Positions 36,262 to 47,335 of a DNA stretch of 64,000 nt are shown piece after piece; position 1 is the first letter of the stretch, and every line of letters starts with the position of its first letter. Position numbers and translations under genes: made by a program. Location: contig JADLZK010011568.1 of assembly GCA_015847255.1 (NCBI GenBank), positions 186,001 through 250,000 on the forward strand. Reading direction: 5' to 3'. Origin of the DNA: Hyparrhenia diplandra (taxonomy: Eukaryota; Streptophyta; Magnoliopsida; Poales; Poaceae). Under the pieces are notes generated by a model. It was not told the DNA's origin. It saw only the letters and a list, made by a program, of their open reading frames with translations, and made no database searches.

Positions 36262-39200
36262 CTATAGTAAGTACCCCAACCGCATGATATGTACGTAGAT
36301 ACGCTGTGTAGATAGCATTGTGAGAAAGAGGGATGACCTGAGCACGGTGCCCCTGAGTAGGGTCTTCTTGTAATATGGTGAGTGAACAGTCTTGTAGCGC
36401 CGCGCATGCGAGGCATCGTCCCACTCTAATCTGTCCCACCATTCCTTCTCGCAGTTGCACTCCACCACCTTATTAGTACTGTCGCCACCGACGATCGGAA
36501 GGCGCGTGAGGCTCCAGCAGCCCTTAATCTTGACGGACTCGAGGTTGGGCGTGGACATCCTGAGTGCGCAGATGTGTTGCAGCTTGGGGAGTTCGTGCAG
36601 ATGGATGCGTTTGAGCCCAGGAAAGTTCAGCGTGACCGGCTGCGGCTCACGCTCTACGTGGCTCTTGGCATAGATGTCCAAAGGAAACACCTCCCTGAGG
36701 TCGCCACACCACACGATCTCGAGGGTCTCCAAGCGGGCCATGATGGTATCGCTGATCATTGGCTTGGACAACGGGAGTACATGTATGAGCCTGGGGCAAC
36801 AGTCTAGGTGCAGTAACGTCAGGACGGGAAATCTACGAGTATGCCCCCATGGTTCACTCCATTTCCAGATGTAGCGTGCCTTGGAGAGCTGTGACGCCCA
36901 GAATGTTCTCAGCCGGTACCCAAAGACAATTCTTCCCACAGCCTCTCCAGTGGCGAAGATACAATCCGATATCGGGCACCTTTCAATCCTGCACCACTCT
37001 AGGTTGAACCATTCTGAACCATACTTGGTAGTTGAAGGGACACTGTCACAAGTGCCATCGTGCACATGAAGGATCTTACCACGATGGATCACAAAATCTG
37101 GTAACTTTGTCGTCATCTGGTCTTGTATGTGCAAGTAACAGCAGCTCTGTTGTGAAAGGTCGGGAGCATCGGGGCAAGGCCACATCCACATGATCCCCGG
37201 CTCACACATCATGTTGCCTTCGCTAGCCTCCAGCTGCACACTGCTGCTGATGCCGCTCTTGATTATTCCGTCATCTCTCATGCCACCACTAGTGGAGGAA
37301 ATCTCCACATATGTCATGCGGGAAGTAGAATACACTGGCACAAGCGAGATGAGGAGCCTTGCATCCCTCACGGAAATGTACCAAGGGAAGTCGTCACTCG
37401 GTGGTGGACCGCGGCGAGCCACTGCAGCTGCCGCTGTTGGTGACATTGTTTCTATCCTGGAACGACGGGAAGTTGATCCTGACTGTGTGGTAGTGTCGAT
37501 GAGCAGAATAGACAAGTTATCTCTCATTTGGTCTTTTGCTGGCCACAGGATTGCACAAAGCTTCTCGCAGTCAAGTAGGTAGAGCTCATCAAGGTGCCGG
37601 ATTACTGTTGCCGAGAGATCTAGTGTCTTCACTGCTGTACCCGAGATGTCCAGCGTGCGGATATCACCCATCCATCCTCTCAAGAATATGTTCTTCAGCA
37701 TGGTACATCCCTTGAAGGAGATGTGTTCTAATCCGGTACTTTCATCAACAGTGACCGTCTCAAGGCAGCTGCTCGCCCCAGGCCCAGATAAGCTCCTCAT
37801 GCGAGAGTGAGAGACGGTGTCGTTTCCCGAGAAGTCAAGAAGTTCCACCTTGTTCATCTCCGAGAACAGCTCATCTTCCGAGCAGCTGCAGCCAATGGTG
37901 GACTTTGTTACTCGGAGCTTGTGAATGTTGGGCAGTCGCCCCTGCAGCTGGCCCATGTCCCACCCCTGTGCTCCCATCACATTTAGCTCCCTGAGCTGAG
38001 TCATGAGGTCCAGCATCTGCGGCGACAAGATCTGGTCACAGCTTGTGTAACGCACGTCGAGCACCCACAGCCTCTGGAAGCACCGGCGGACGTCCTCGTC
38101 CTTCCCCGCTGCTTCACCTGCAGTGCTCCCAGTGTCTTGGCAATGGTCAAACCATAGGAACCTCAGACTATGGCAGGAGAGGAATGGAGGTGAGTAGAAG
38201 CTGAAGGAGCAACGTGAGAGCTTGAGGACACTAAGCTTGTCGGAGTAGTTTCGGAACATGTCTCCGTTCGGGATGGCTCCGGCCAGGATCCAGGTAAACC
38301 CGTGAGTTGGTGAGCTCCAGTAGGGCTTGCTCTCGACAGACCATGCCAAGGGGGAGGAGGGCAGATACTGATGGTAGTCCCCATCCAGTCGCAACTCACG
38401 CTGCAGAGCATCACCAGCTCTCCACAAGCCATCGGTGGCGGCACCCTTGTCGCATATCCAGTAGCTGGTGCCGTGTGTGGCCACGTCGTAGCCAGTGAAT
38501 TGGCTGCCCCTGCAGCACAGCTGCAGCATGTAAAGGAAGCACTCGGCCACTTGCTCAGGATGGTTGAGGATGCCGAGGCCACTTGTGTTCATCTTGCACG
38601 CCGCAGCAATCTCTGAAGCCTCCTGGTGCACGAGGTAGGCCCAGAGCTCCTGGCGACTCTTGCGGCGTGGTGCCACGGAGAGCAAAGCATGGGTTGTCGA
38701 TCCCACGGCCGCGTCAACTTTCGTCCGGGGTTTCAGTCGGAACCTCCCCTGGAATGTCCACAGCAGCTTGCTGGTGGAGTACCCGGACATGGGGAGGCCA
38801 CACACGCTTGCCAGGTCCATCACCTCGCTGCTTCCGTTGTGAAAGATCACCAGGAACCTGCGGTTCAGCTTCTGGACATGGCGATATATCTCCTTGGCGA
38901 CTTGCTGGACCTCGGCGCGGGAACCCAGGGCCACCCCGCGGAAATCGTCCTCCTCGTCCTGCCTGTCCAGCATCGCCATCGCCTCAGCGGGAAGCCGCAG
39001 CTGCTCGGCGGCCGCCCTCTGGAGCGCCCTCCTGCTCTCCCACACGGAGCAGTCGATGTGGATAACCTGCTCGAACTCCAGTCCAGCCTGGGAACTTCTC
39101 CGGTGGTGATCGGCCGGTGAAGCTCCGGCGAGGCGCTGGGCGATGGCTCGGAGAACGGCGGATGCCCCCAGCCCGTCCCAGCCATCCAAGTAGATGGCGT

Positions 39201-39426
39201 TGTCTCTGCTGCTGACGCTTCTAGTGGCGTCAGTGTCTTCCTTCAGCACCTTGAGAATTTCTTCGGCAGCCTCGTCTATCGTGTCGGCCTCAATAACCTG
39301 CACATACACACACACACACATGCATCAGACCATCCTGCAAGGTGCTCATGCATGACTTGAATCAAGGTGGAAAATACAGAAAAAGAGACAGAGCTTCCTG
39401 GCTGGCCGGTTTACCTTACTACGCAT
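36262..39426 (-). CDS. Atypical NLR (NB-ARC-like/LRR) protein, At4g19050-like grass family
   Basis: One long exon (39297-36262, about 1,011 codons) opens after a consensus acceptor (GTATGTGCAG). An upstream mini-exon with ATG at 39426 (MRSK, donor AAG/GTAAAC at 39415) joins in frame to VIEADTIDEAAEEILKVL. NB-ARC-like region: residues 35-350. The P-loop position reads DGWDGLGASA (about 42-51) with no GKT/S, so nucleotide binding is doubtful. FLVIFHNGSSEVMDL resembles kinase 2. About 370-960 are irregular LRRs (RTLDISGTAVKTLDLSAT). The C-terminus has EWWDRLEWDD and YYKKTLLRGTVLR. There is no coiled coil or TIR. It is probably an intracellular immune-receptor relative, perhaps a helper or decoy. 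No frame damage in over 3 kb. Start is uncertain because a further 5' UTR exon may exist near 39717-39780. Confidence 0.85.
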
Positions 39427-40640
39427 GATGGATATGATTGAGCAACCGACTGCGCTGGTCAGCTCGCAACCTCCAGCAGATCCATTCCAATTCGATAATG
39501 GAATCTAACCCATCGCTTAATCTCGATCTGGGCTGAGCTGGTCAATACACAAGCATGAAACCAGCCAACAGCACTTAAGTAGGATATCATATATAAGCAT
39601 TCTAATCTTTGTGCTATATTTCCAGTTTCCCAAATTACTTGATTTCCATGATGATCATACATGTGGCATACGTCAAATTTGCAATGGAATGGCTGGAGCA
39701 GTATGTTATTACGTACCTCAGTTAAGTTGAATTGGCTTGCACTAGCCGGAGGGAGACGACAGAAGCCAAACAGAACCAACCGACGCTTAGCTTGCGTTGT
39801 GTGTGAGAGAATAGAGACAGATCCAGATACAGCATACTCCTAGTCCTAGGTAGAGAAGCAAAGTAGCAAACCTTTGCTTTTGGCACATACGAATAAGTTT
39901 CTTTTGTGTGTGTGTATGGTCACCACAGACGATTCTTTGCTTGTTCCCAAAAAAAGAAAAGGAAAAAAAAAAAGCAAGATGACCCTTTGCTTGTAGCCAG
40001 CTACGCCCCAGGATTTTCGAAACATCAAAGATTAAAAGGGTGTAACAAGTAGTAGCTCCTTGCATTTTTTTTTTTTTTTGCCTCGTGACCAATTCAAAGT
40101 GCTTTAACCGATCGAGATAATCCATGTCGATATGAGATTATGGTCGAGGGGCCTCTGAGATTTCTTAGACTTAATTTCGTATGAATTCTTCTAGAATGAT
40201 TTTGAATCTCAACTTTTGCGACAAAGTACATCTATAGATGGATGGACTATGGATTTGCCGAGTTTCAAACTTTCTGAGACTTCAAAGTACGTTTTTGGAT
40301 GAATTTTCACCGTTTTCAACATTCCCAGGATGGTGTTTGTTTAGATTACAATTAGAATTGTGTTGGAGTCGGATTGTGAGTTGGCTGGCTATATATGCCA
40401 ATTGTAACTTCACTTTCTTCGAAAGCGAGCTGAGCTCGTACTTTATTAAGAGAAAACGGATAGTTCAAAGATACACGACCTGTCCCGCACCCATGGCGAG
40501 ATGCCAGGGAGTGGGCACAAGTAAAACACTAACACATGACACCGGCTTTAACGGTGGCGCAGAAAGGTGTAAACTAAGAAAGAAGAAAGTGGTGCAGGTC
40601 CAGCAGGCCACGACCCCGGTTGTCGCTTGCTGACCTCCAC
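39427..40640. other. Upstream region of the NLR gene
   Basis: A donor-like GAG/GTACGTAA on the minus strand at about 39716 suggests a non-coding first exon near 39717-39800. Farther out there is a T17 run near 40066 and no recognised gene. Confidence 0.4.
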
Positions 40641-41768
40641 TACCATAATTTGGAATAGCCTTGGCGGCCAGAAATTTGCTTGAGTGCCAAAATCAAACAG
40701 CCAAGAAAAGGGTAGTTTCCTTGGCGGTTCAGCACCGGTCGTAGGGCGAGAGCGTCTCGGCCGACTGCTCGACGGGGCGTAGCGCATACGAGCGCCCCAG
40801 GCCCCGCCGCCGCCGCCTGCACGACCCAGCGTGGCCTAGGAGCGGCCACCCGCCATCGCCACGCGCGGGGCGGTAGCCATGCCGCCTAGGCTCGACCCGC
40901 CCCAGCCGCCGGTGCGAGCGCAGCTGGTGCCCCGCCCGCCACCGCGGATGAGCTCTGACCAGCCGCTGAAGTTACGAGCGGCGAGAGTGCCGATGTACCG
41001 GTCCTGCAGGCCATGGAGGGTGGCCCCCAGACTTCTCACAGTTCCTAGTCGTTCTCGGTCGCCGGTGCCACACCCGCCGACGCCGCGCTCACAGGTGCCA
41101 CGCCTGCCAATGATGCGCTCGCTGGTGCTGCGCTCACCGTCGCCAGGCAGCATCGCTTTTTTCTCGGTTTTGATGGGTTTGGATGAGTCCCAACCATGAC
41201 CGGCTGCCAGACTCTCGAAGTCCTTTTGGGTTAGGTGGGTTCCAGCCCAGACCGGCTTGTAATCGTGACATTGGTTTGGATTGGGTTGGTTACGGGCCGG
41301 TGGCCGGTTTTTTTAAACCGTTGTTCAGGGCAACTCAATGGGACCGCAAAGAAGACGTAAGAACTGATTGTCTTTATCATGAAACTAATAGTAAGCGATA
41401 TTAATTATTTCATCAACTTGTAGTAAGCGAAGGCAATCTAGGAAGAACATTACAAAAGCGCTTATAGAAGAACTAGCTGTTTGATGAAATTTTTGCATTA
41501 TTTTAATGCCAGTTAAGCAACATTACAGTGTTATTAGACGGAATAAAATAATTCTGGCTAAACAAGTATTTTATATGTGGCTTAATATTTTAAAGCCCAT
41601 GCAAAGTTGGTTACTATTTGAGATGGCCATGTTTTATTGGCCCATGTTTATTTTTGGCCGTCACATATCGGGCTAAATAGAGTACGTATGTCCGAGCTGG
41701 TGAGAGGTCTTGCCGGGTATATTCTAAAGATTTGATGAGTAACAAATATAGATATATATACGTGTATA
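40641..41768. other. GC-rich block, no supported gene
   Basis: 40730-41150 is GC-rich and open in several frames on both strands with no domain. 41210-41330 is G/T-rich with repeated GGGTTGG motifs. 41380-41768 is AT-rich. Confidence 0.35.
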
Positions 41769-44227
41769 TGTTGGAAAGAGATACACGTACGGCATTCATG
41801 ATGAGTCCATCTCTCATACATTCGTTAGCTTGCACGGCAAGGGCACGTAAACGCCCAAAACACTGGATGATATACGGATATACACCGGAGAATATGCCAT
41901 TCGTTGAGATCGTTATCTCTTACGTTGGCTTGGCGAAGGAGTTGATGCCTGGCTCAGGCCCCTATATAAAGCGCCAGCAATTCCATTGAGCTGGGGCGCA
42001 CATTACCATTACCATGCTACGGAGCACATTACGCCCAACCAGGGCGGCATATTGATCAGATCATCATGCAAGGGCATGCATAAGCCAAAGCCCTGCAATA
42101 CAGCTGCCCTCTCGCCGGAACTGCGCCAACGCCTGCCGTGCAGTAGGCCATCGCCGGCAGCAAAGCTCGCCAAGCCGCCCGCACCGTCGTGTATTCCGGC
42201 ACCATCAGCAATCATCTTCACCGTCGACGAGATGCCCACACCCCACACCTATGGTGAGATTATTATTTATTATATTTATATATTTAGATCTAGATGTCGT
42301 TTGTTTCCTGCATGGTGTGTAGGTACAGATACAGAGATGTTTTGGTCATCATCTAGAGGGGCGGTACACCGGCGGTCAAAGCAACGAGAGGTACGGGCAG
42401 CACGCACGGCAGCCCAGCAAATCGGCGGCCATCTTCAAGATGATGTTCTAGCCACGATGACATTGGCCCCTAAATCCATGATGACGCCTTGAAGCGACGA
42501 TCAGCACAGCAAAGAAGAGACGATGGCTGCCCATGACACGACGGCTTCCCAGCAAGCAGCAAGATCGGCAAGATCAGTACAACCAGCAAGATGCCGGCAA
42601 GGTAGATGCAGCCCGGGCGTTTGGCGTGCTCAGTAGCAGCCCGGCATCTATGATTGATAAGCAAAGGGTGAACAAGATGATTTACAGCAGCCGGACGACG
42701 ATCGTCAAGCAAGCAATGGCAGCCCGGCGGCGCTACAACGATGAGCCTGTGTACCTGGCCCGACAACATGACTGGTGGCGAGCGCGGCAGCAACAAGTGT
42801 AGCCCGGCATGCAGGACGACCAGCCTACAATGCCCATCACAGCAGTAATAAGTCCAGCGGCGCATGGACGACGAGCATCTTCAACTCCAGCACGGCGCAA
42901 GTAGGCCCGATGTACATAAGCATTCCAGCGACGGCGCCCCACGACAAGCGTGTCGTCCACCTCATCAACATGCCATCAACATGCACCCCATGGCAGCCCG
43001 TGGCATCCCGGCGAGAGCACCGCGGCAGCAAGATCAGCACAAGCAAATATGTCAGCAAGAGATACAGCCCAAGCGTTGAGCACGTGCTGAGAAGCAGCCC
43101 GTTCTATGATTGACGAGCAAGACGTGTTACAGCAGCCCGGCGGCGATCATCGATCATCATCAGTGGTGGCCGGCGGCTTGATGATCATCAGCGGTGTCCC
43201 GGCGGCCGACGGCACGACAACGTGCACCTATCCACACGTGAAGAAGATGGCAGATGGGCCCGTGAACATGGTGTCATAGCTGCCACGTCAATGCAATTCA
43301 CCATGAGCAATCCGTGATTAGCAATGGTATTTTCGGCCGGCCCGTCATCAATTATTTTGGCAGCCCATGATACAACGTGCAAAGCTCTCCAACGTCATCA
43401 TCTTGAGTTGAAGCCAAGCAAAATAAGAAGCAAGAATAATATAAGTCAAGTTCAACCGGGCTGTTGAAGATCAGAGTCACCGTTTGCGGGCCGTTAATAT
43501 TCAGCCCCTTCAAATAAACAAATGCCGTGGCGGCGTAATGCACGGCCGAGCGAATAAACCGTGGCGCAATGCACGGATTGTTGTCGTGGCGCAATGCACG
43601 ACCTATGCGGGCATGGTCTACTTGCTCGTCAAATTTATCAAATATTTACATTGACGCTGAGCATACGCTGGCGTCTCAAAGTTTCACATGGAGAAATCTC
43701 CTAAGTATTTTATGAGCACAAGTCTCACATTCACATACCATCTTCCGCACCACCAAGGCCGGTGATCCATATGAAGTCATCCTTCTTCCCCGACCGACGA
43801 GGTTGGGGCGTTTCCTTTCCGCGACCGACGAGGCCGGAAACACCTGTTCGCGACCGGCGAGGCGAACACCCTTGACTTCACTATGGGATCCGCATGGCGA
43901 GGCTGGATACCCTTCGCTAGAGAGACCGGACGAGGCTCTAGCACCATTTTCATTTTACTTGTGTTTTTGCATATACTTTGGAGACAACTCTGCATATATT
44001 TGGAGGCGACAACGGCGACCATCGGCATAGCTTAATCGGAGGTGTTGCGCGGTCCAACACCGCAGATGTAATTAACTAGTGGCCTCTAGAGGCCCCGGGA
44101 ACCGAAACTACACAATCCTCCGATTGTCGATGGAGCTCGGCGCAAATATATATATGTGGGAAATTGTACTTTGTAATTCTCTGATGAATAATAAAGTGAT
44201 GTTTCCCTAAATTTGTCTTTATTGCAC
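41769..44227 (+). mobile_element. Probable solo LTR or LTR-like retroelement
   Basis: The block begins TGTTGGAAAGAGATACACG and has a TATA box with leader at 41963. It runs through about 2 kb without a coherent ORF and ends with AATAATAAAGTG (about 44190) shortly before a TTGCACA end. That is the layout of a large LTR in plus orientation (U3, TATA, R, poly(A) signal). Internally, about 42545-42720 is repeated at about 43000-43160 (CAGCCCGG, TCTATGATTGA, TTACAGCAGCC). Three GCGACCGACGAGG-type repeats lie at 43790-43870. Borders and target duplication are not confirmed. Confidence 0.4.
41963..41970 (+). promoter_or_regulatory. TATA box of the LTR-like element
   Basis: TATATAAA in a CCCC-TATATAAAG-CGCC setting, about 195 bp from the presumed left LTR end. 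Confidence 0.45.
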
Positions 44228-44319
44228 ATTTACTTTATTTTGTATACGAATATACTGGCACGCCTGCGCTTATTTAGTACTAGGTAGTACGATCCGTAAA
44301 ACACAGAGAGATCCTGCCT

Positions 44320-44588
44320 TAGTGATTTTTCTGGCGAAACACTAGCACTCCACAGAGGCCGATTAGAGAAGAAATCCTACGGGATAGTCCAGAAATGGTC
44401 ACAAGAAGGTAAAAATGTTAACACATTTATACCGTACACTAATTTTCCAAACATCTAATTGTTGTTTCAAATATATGTGCAGCCGGCTTGCGATGCTGTT
44501 AGGCGAGGGCACATCTTCACAAACTGACACCACTAGTCCTGTGAGAAAGACTACCACTGCAGCACCAAAGAAGATGACTCCGAAGTGA
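44320..44588 (+). other. Possible pair of terminal exons, unknown protein
   Basis: An open stretch ends PQRPIREEILRDSPEMVTR at an AAG/GTAAAA donor (44408). A TATGTGCAG acceptor (44482) continues in frame with RLAMLLGEGTSSQTDTTSP, then a Lys-rich tail ending at TGA 44586-44588. The low-complexity tail resembles ends of some plant transposase-associated proteins, but I do not recognise it. May be the last exons of a decayed gene whose 5' part was displaced by the upstream element. Confidence 0.25.
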
Positions 44589-44868
44589 AAGCTCTCCATT
44601 TAATGTTTTTTAAATTGTGCGTGATAAATCATGATTTATTTCATATAATTCTCAATTTGGATCTCGTGTGGAACTAAATTGGTCTTATGATAGGAACTTA
44701 TAAGATACAATTTTGGTTTTTATGAGATGAATTCGTTTGAGCTGTGATCGCTTATATATTTTAGTGACGCCACACGATTGAAGTCAGCAATTATCTCGCT
44801 TAGTTTTATCTAGAGAAGTTAGAAACTCAATTCAGTCTCTTGATCTTTACTCTTGTGCCTTCCGTCCC
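44589..44868. other. AT-rich spacer
   Basis: No gene or element seen. Confidence 0.4.
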
Positions 44869-45030
44869 ATGGCTGAACTTGGAGCCTTGACAAGCCTAAC
44901 AAGTTTGTGTCTGCATTCGCTGTGTATCAACGGGGATGAGTTAGTGTGCCTTCAATTCTTTCCAACTCCGTTGCTTTGGAGCGTTTGGACCTCGCTGTGT
45001 ATCACCGCTTGAGCAACTTGACGGCGCCGC
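44869..45030 (+). pseudogene. LRR relic, probably from an NLR
   Basis: MAELGALTSLTSLCLHSLCI is followed, after a one-base frame change near 44945, by LSNSVALERLDLAVYHRLSN. The xLxxLxxLxL pattern is that of NLR-type LRRs in grasses. Only about 55 residues remain. Confidence 0.45.
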
Positions 45031-46404
45031 GGTGGAGCACTCTGTTACCACCAGGCCATCCCCAAGCAATACAGGAAAGGAGTCCATTGGGCCTAGGGCC
45101 GCAAGTCACACTCGAGGCCCAACATTCGTCTAGCTGGCAACGAGTGAGTGTGAGCTGTGCACGTCCCGTGTACCAGTCTCTCAAATTGTGCACGCAGGCT
45201 TCTTATCGTGCCCGTGTACCATCTCCCAAATTGTACATTTTGGATTCGTGCACGACAATTTGACAGACCGATAATAAGGGCGTTGCGGGCACAATTTCCT
45301 GAGTCGAGAGATGGGAGAGGAGAGGATTCGAGTGGCCATGGCGCTCACTGCGGCACGTACGGTTCACGGTGCTGCTGGGGGCTCAGTCGCTTGGCTTGGG
45401 CATCTTCTAGCGTTCGGCACCGGGACGGGACTCTGCATAGCGCAGGCCTGCGCGGCTTGCTGCTCGCGCAGTCGATGCGACCGCACGGTGGCGAGTGGCA
45501 ACGGCATTGGCACCGGCACGGGGCGCAGCACAGACGTACCTATCGGCGACCCGACAACAATACGCGCGGCGGCAGCGGCAGCGGGACGGGACCGTGCGAT
45601 GTTACGGTTACGGGCAGCCGCTTGCGGCGTGGCGTGGCGCGAAGCTAAGCGGGGCGACCGCATGGCTTTGCAAGCGACGTTCGCTATCGGGCTGCGGCGG
45701 GCGCGCGGTTGAGGAGGTTGCCGCGGCACGACGGAACAAGGCGCCTGTTGGCTTGCGGCTGGCCGACAGGATCCTATCGACGCTCCACGGACCGACAGGC
45801 CTGTTGTCGGCTCCCCTGTTGCCCCCTGTCGGCTCTCCAGTGGCCGACGTTGGTGGCCGCGGCACAACGGAACGAGACGTGGTGAGGCTGCGGACGGGCA
45901 GCGACTATGCTCAGCAGTGTCCGGCGTAGGTGGCTCACGTAGTGCAACTGGAGGACACCGGCTAGCTAAGACGACGCAGCGAACACTGCCATTGTGGCAG
46001 CCAGCCAGGCAACGCGTGGCGCGGCGAGGAGAAGGCACGACGCAGCGCGTGAACCGACCCCGCGGGCTCGCGCAGGGTGAGGTAAACGGGACGGGGCACG
46101 CCACGCGAGATGTCGGGCGCGGTCAAGGCCAACCACCCGACTCACGGGCGGCCAGGGCGCTGCGGCGGCGACAGAACGCGGCGATCACGCGGCGCAGAAA
46201 CTGTGCCAGTGACGTGTTCCAGCCTTCCAGGCAACGTTTCTCTTGATTTCGCGTGTGGTGGATGGTGATGCCACCTTCAACTTTAATCAATCTAGTACAG
46301 AGGGTTATGATCTGCATTTTTTTTCCCTTTAATGCCGTGTATGCAATTTGATCAAGAATTGGAGAGTCCAATTTTGTGTCTGTCCGACCGTTTACAGGTT
46401 TATC
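45031..46404. other. GC-rich region without a supported gene
   Basis: 45300-46240 is about 65% GC and gives long overlapping ORFs on both strands (the longest, 246 codons, on the minus strand). They are Arg/Pro/Ala-rich, start without context and show no domain, so I regard them as composition artefacts. Confidence 0.4.
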
Positions 46405-46870
46405 AACAAATCCTGGGACCAAAATTCAGTTTGAAAGCCCACTCAGTACGTGGGCCCAAAATTCGCCCAGCATGCGGCCCAAATGATTAAGCATCGTGGG
46501 CCGGCGGCGTGTCGCTTTTCCCATTCGATTCCTCGCAAATGGCAATCGACCCGCACCCATCCCCATTTGAAATTCAAATCACAGCCGCGAGGAGAGCAAG
46601 CCAGGGAGAGCCAAGACCGCGCGAGAGGGAGGGGCTGCCGATGGCGGCGCAGCCGATCGAGGGTGGAGTCTTCGTGGGGCTCAAGGTCTGACGGCTCGTT
46701 ACTACCCTGGCCGCGCCGTCGTCTGCTTCGAGGCGGCGCAGGTGGACCATGCTCCAGCGCGGCTCAAGGTGCTTCGCCAGCAACAGCAGCGCCGGGGCTA
46801 GGAGGTCCGCGGCCTGCAAGAGCCAAGGCGTTGGCCGCCTTCGACGTTCTGCTCGATCACCGAGGTATGT
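46405..46870 (+). repeat. Promoter/5'-end block, copy b, with start of an unidentified gene
   Basis: 46430-46610 matches 14900-15090 (see that entry). Here an ATG at 46640 follows the leader and begins MAAQPIEGGVFVGLK, then a stop. Coding character resumes in other frames (ARAKALAAFDVLLDHR) up to a good donor (CACCGAG/GTATGT, 46864). It looks like a first exon with one or two frame changes. I do not recognise the protein. Confidence 0.5.
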
Positions 46871-47335
46871 TGCACATAATTCTAGCCAATCAAGTTATAA
46901 TTTTGCTGTGAAATTAAAAGGTTTCGAATTTTAGTGAACTCTATGACATGGCAAAAGCACATCAATTATGTTGTGGACTTTATTAACTAGCCAAACAAAC
47001 GAGTACCTATTACATGCCCAAAGTGACAGATAACAGACATGGCCAAAGTCAACAACCTGATGCATGCCCTGTCTCCTGAAGAATCGGACCTGAGCACTGA
47101 CGAAACTGATGGAAACAAAATACACATACGCTGACTGATATATGTAAGGTTTAGTCTGACAGCTAGTAGAACAGATATCAAAACGCTACTAATACGCATC
47201 TAATTTATAAATAGTAGGCTGCGCGAAGCTCTATGGACATGAAGACAACAAGCTCTTACAATAGTATAGTAGTAGTTTTTTTTTTGGCTAGCAGGTAGAT
47301 GATGGACCCATTCCCATAAATTACCATCCTGTGCT
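46871..47335. other. Spacer between convergent transcription units
   Basis: AT-rich, T13 run at 47277. Probably includes the 3' UTR of the BED gene. No gene. Confidence 0.4.

Noticed and set aside
45364..46104. 246-codon minus-strand ORF in GC-rich sequence
   Set aside because: Arg/Pro/Ala/Ser-rich, overlapped by long ORFs on the other strand, no domain, no context; explained by base composition.
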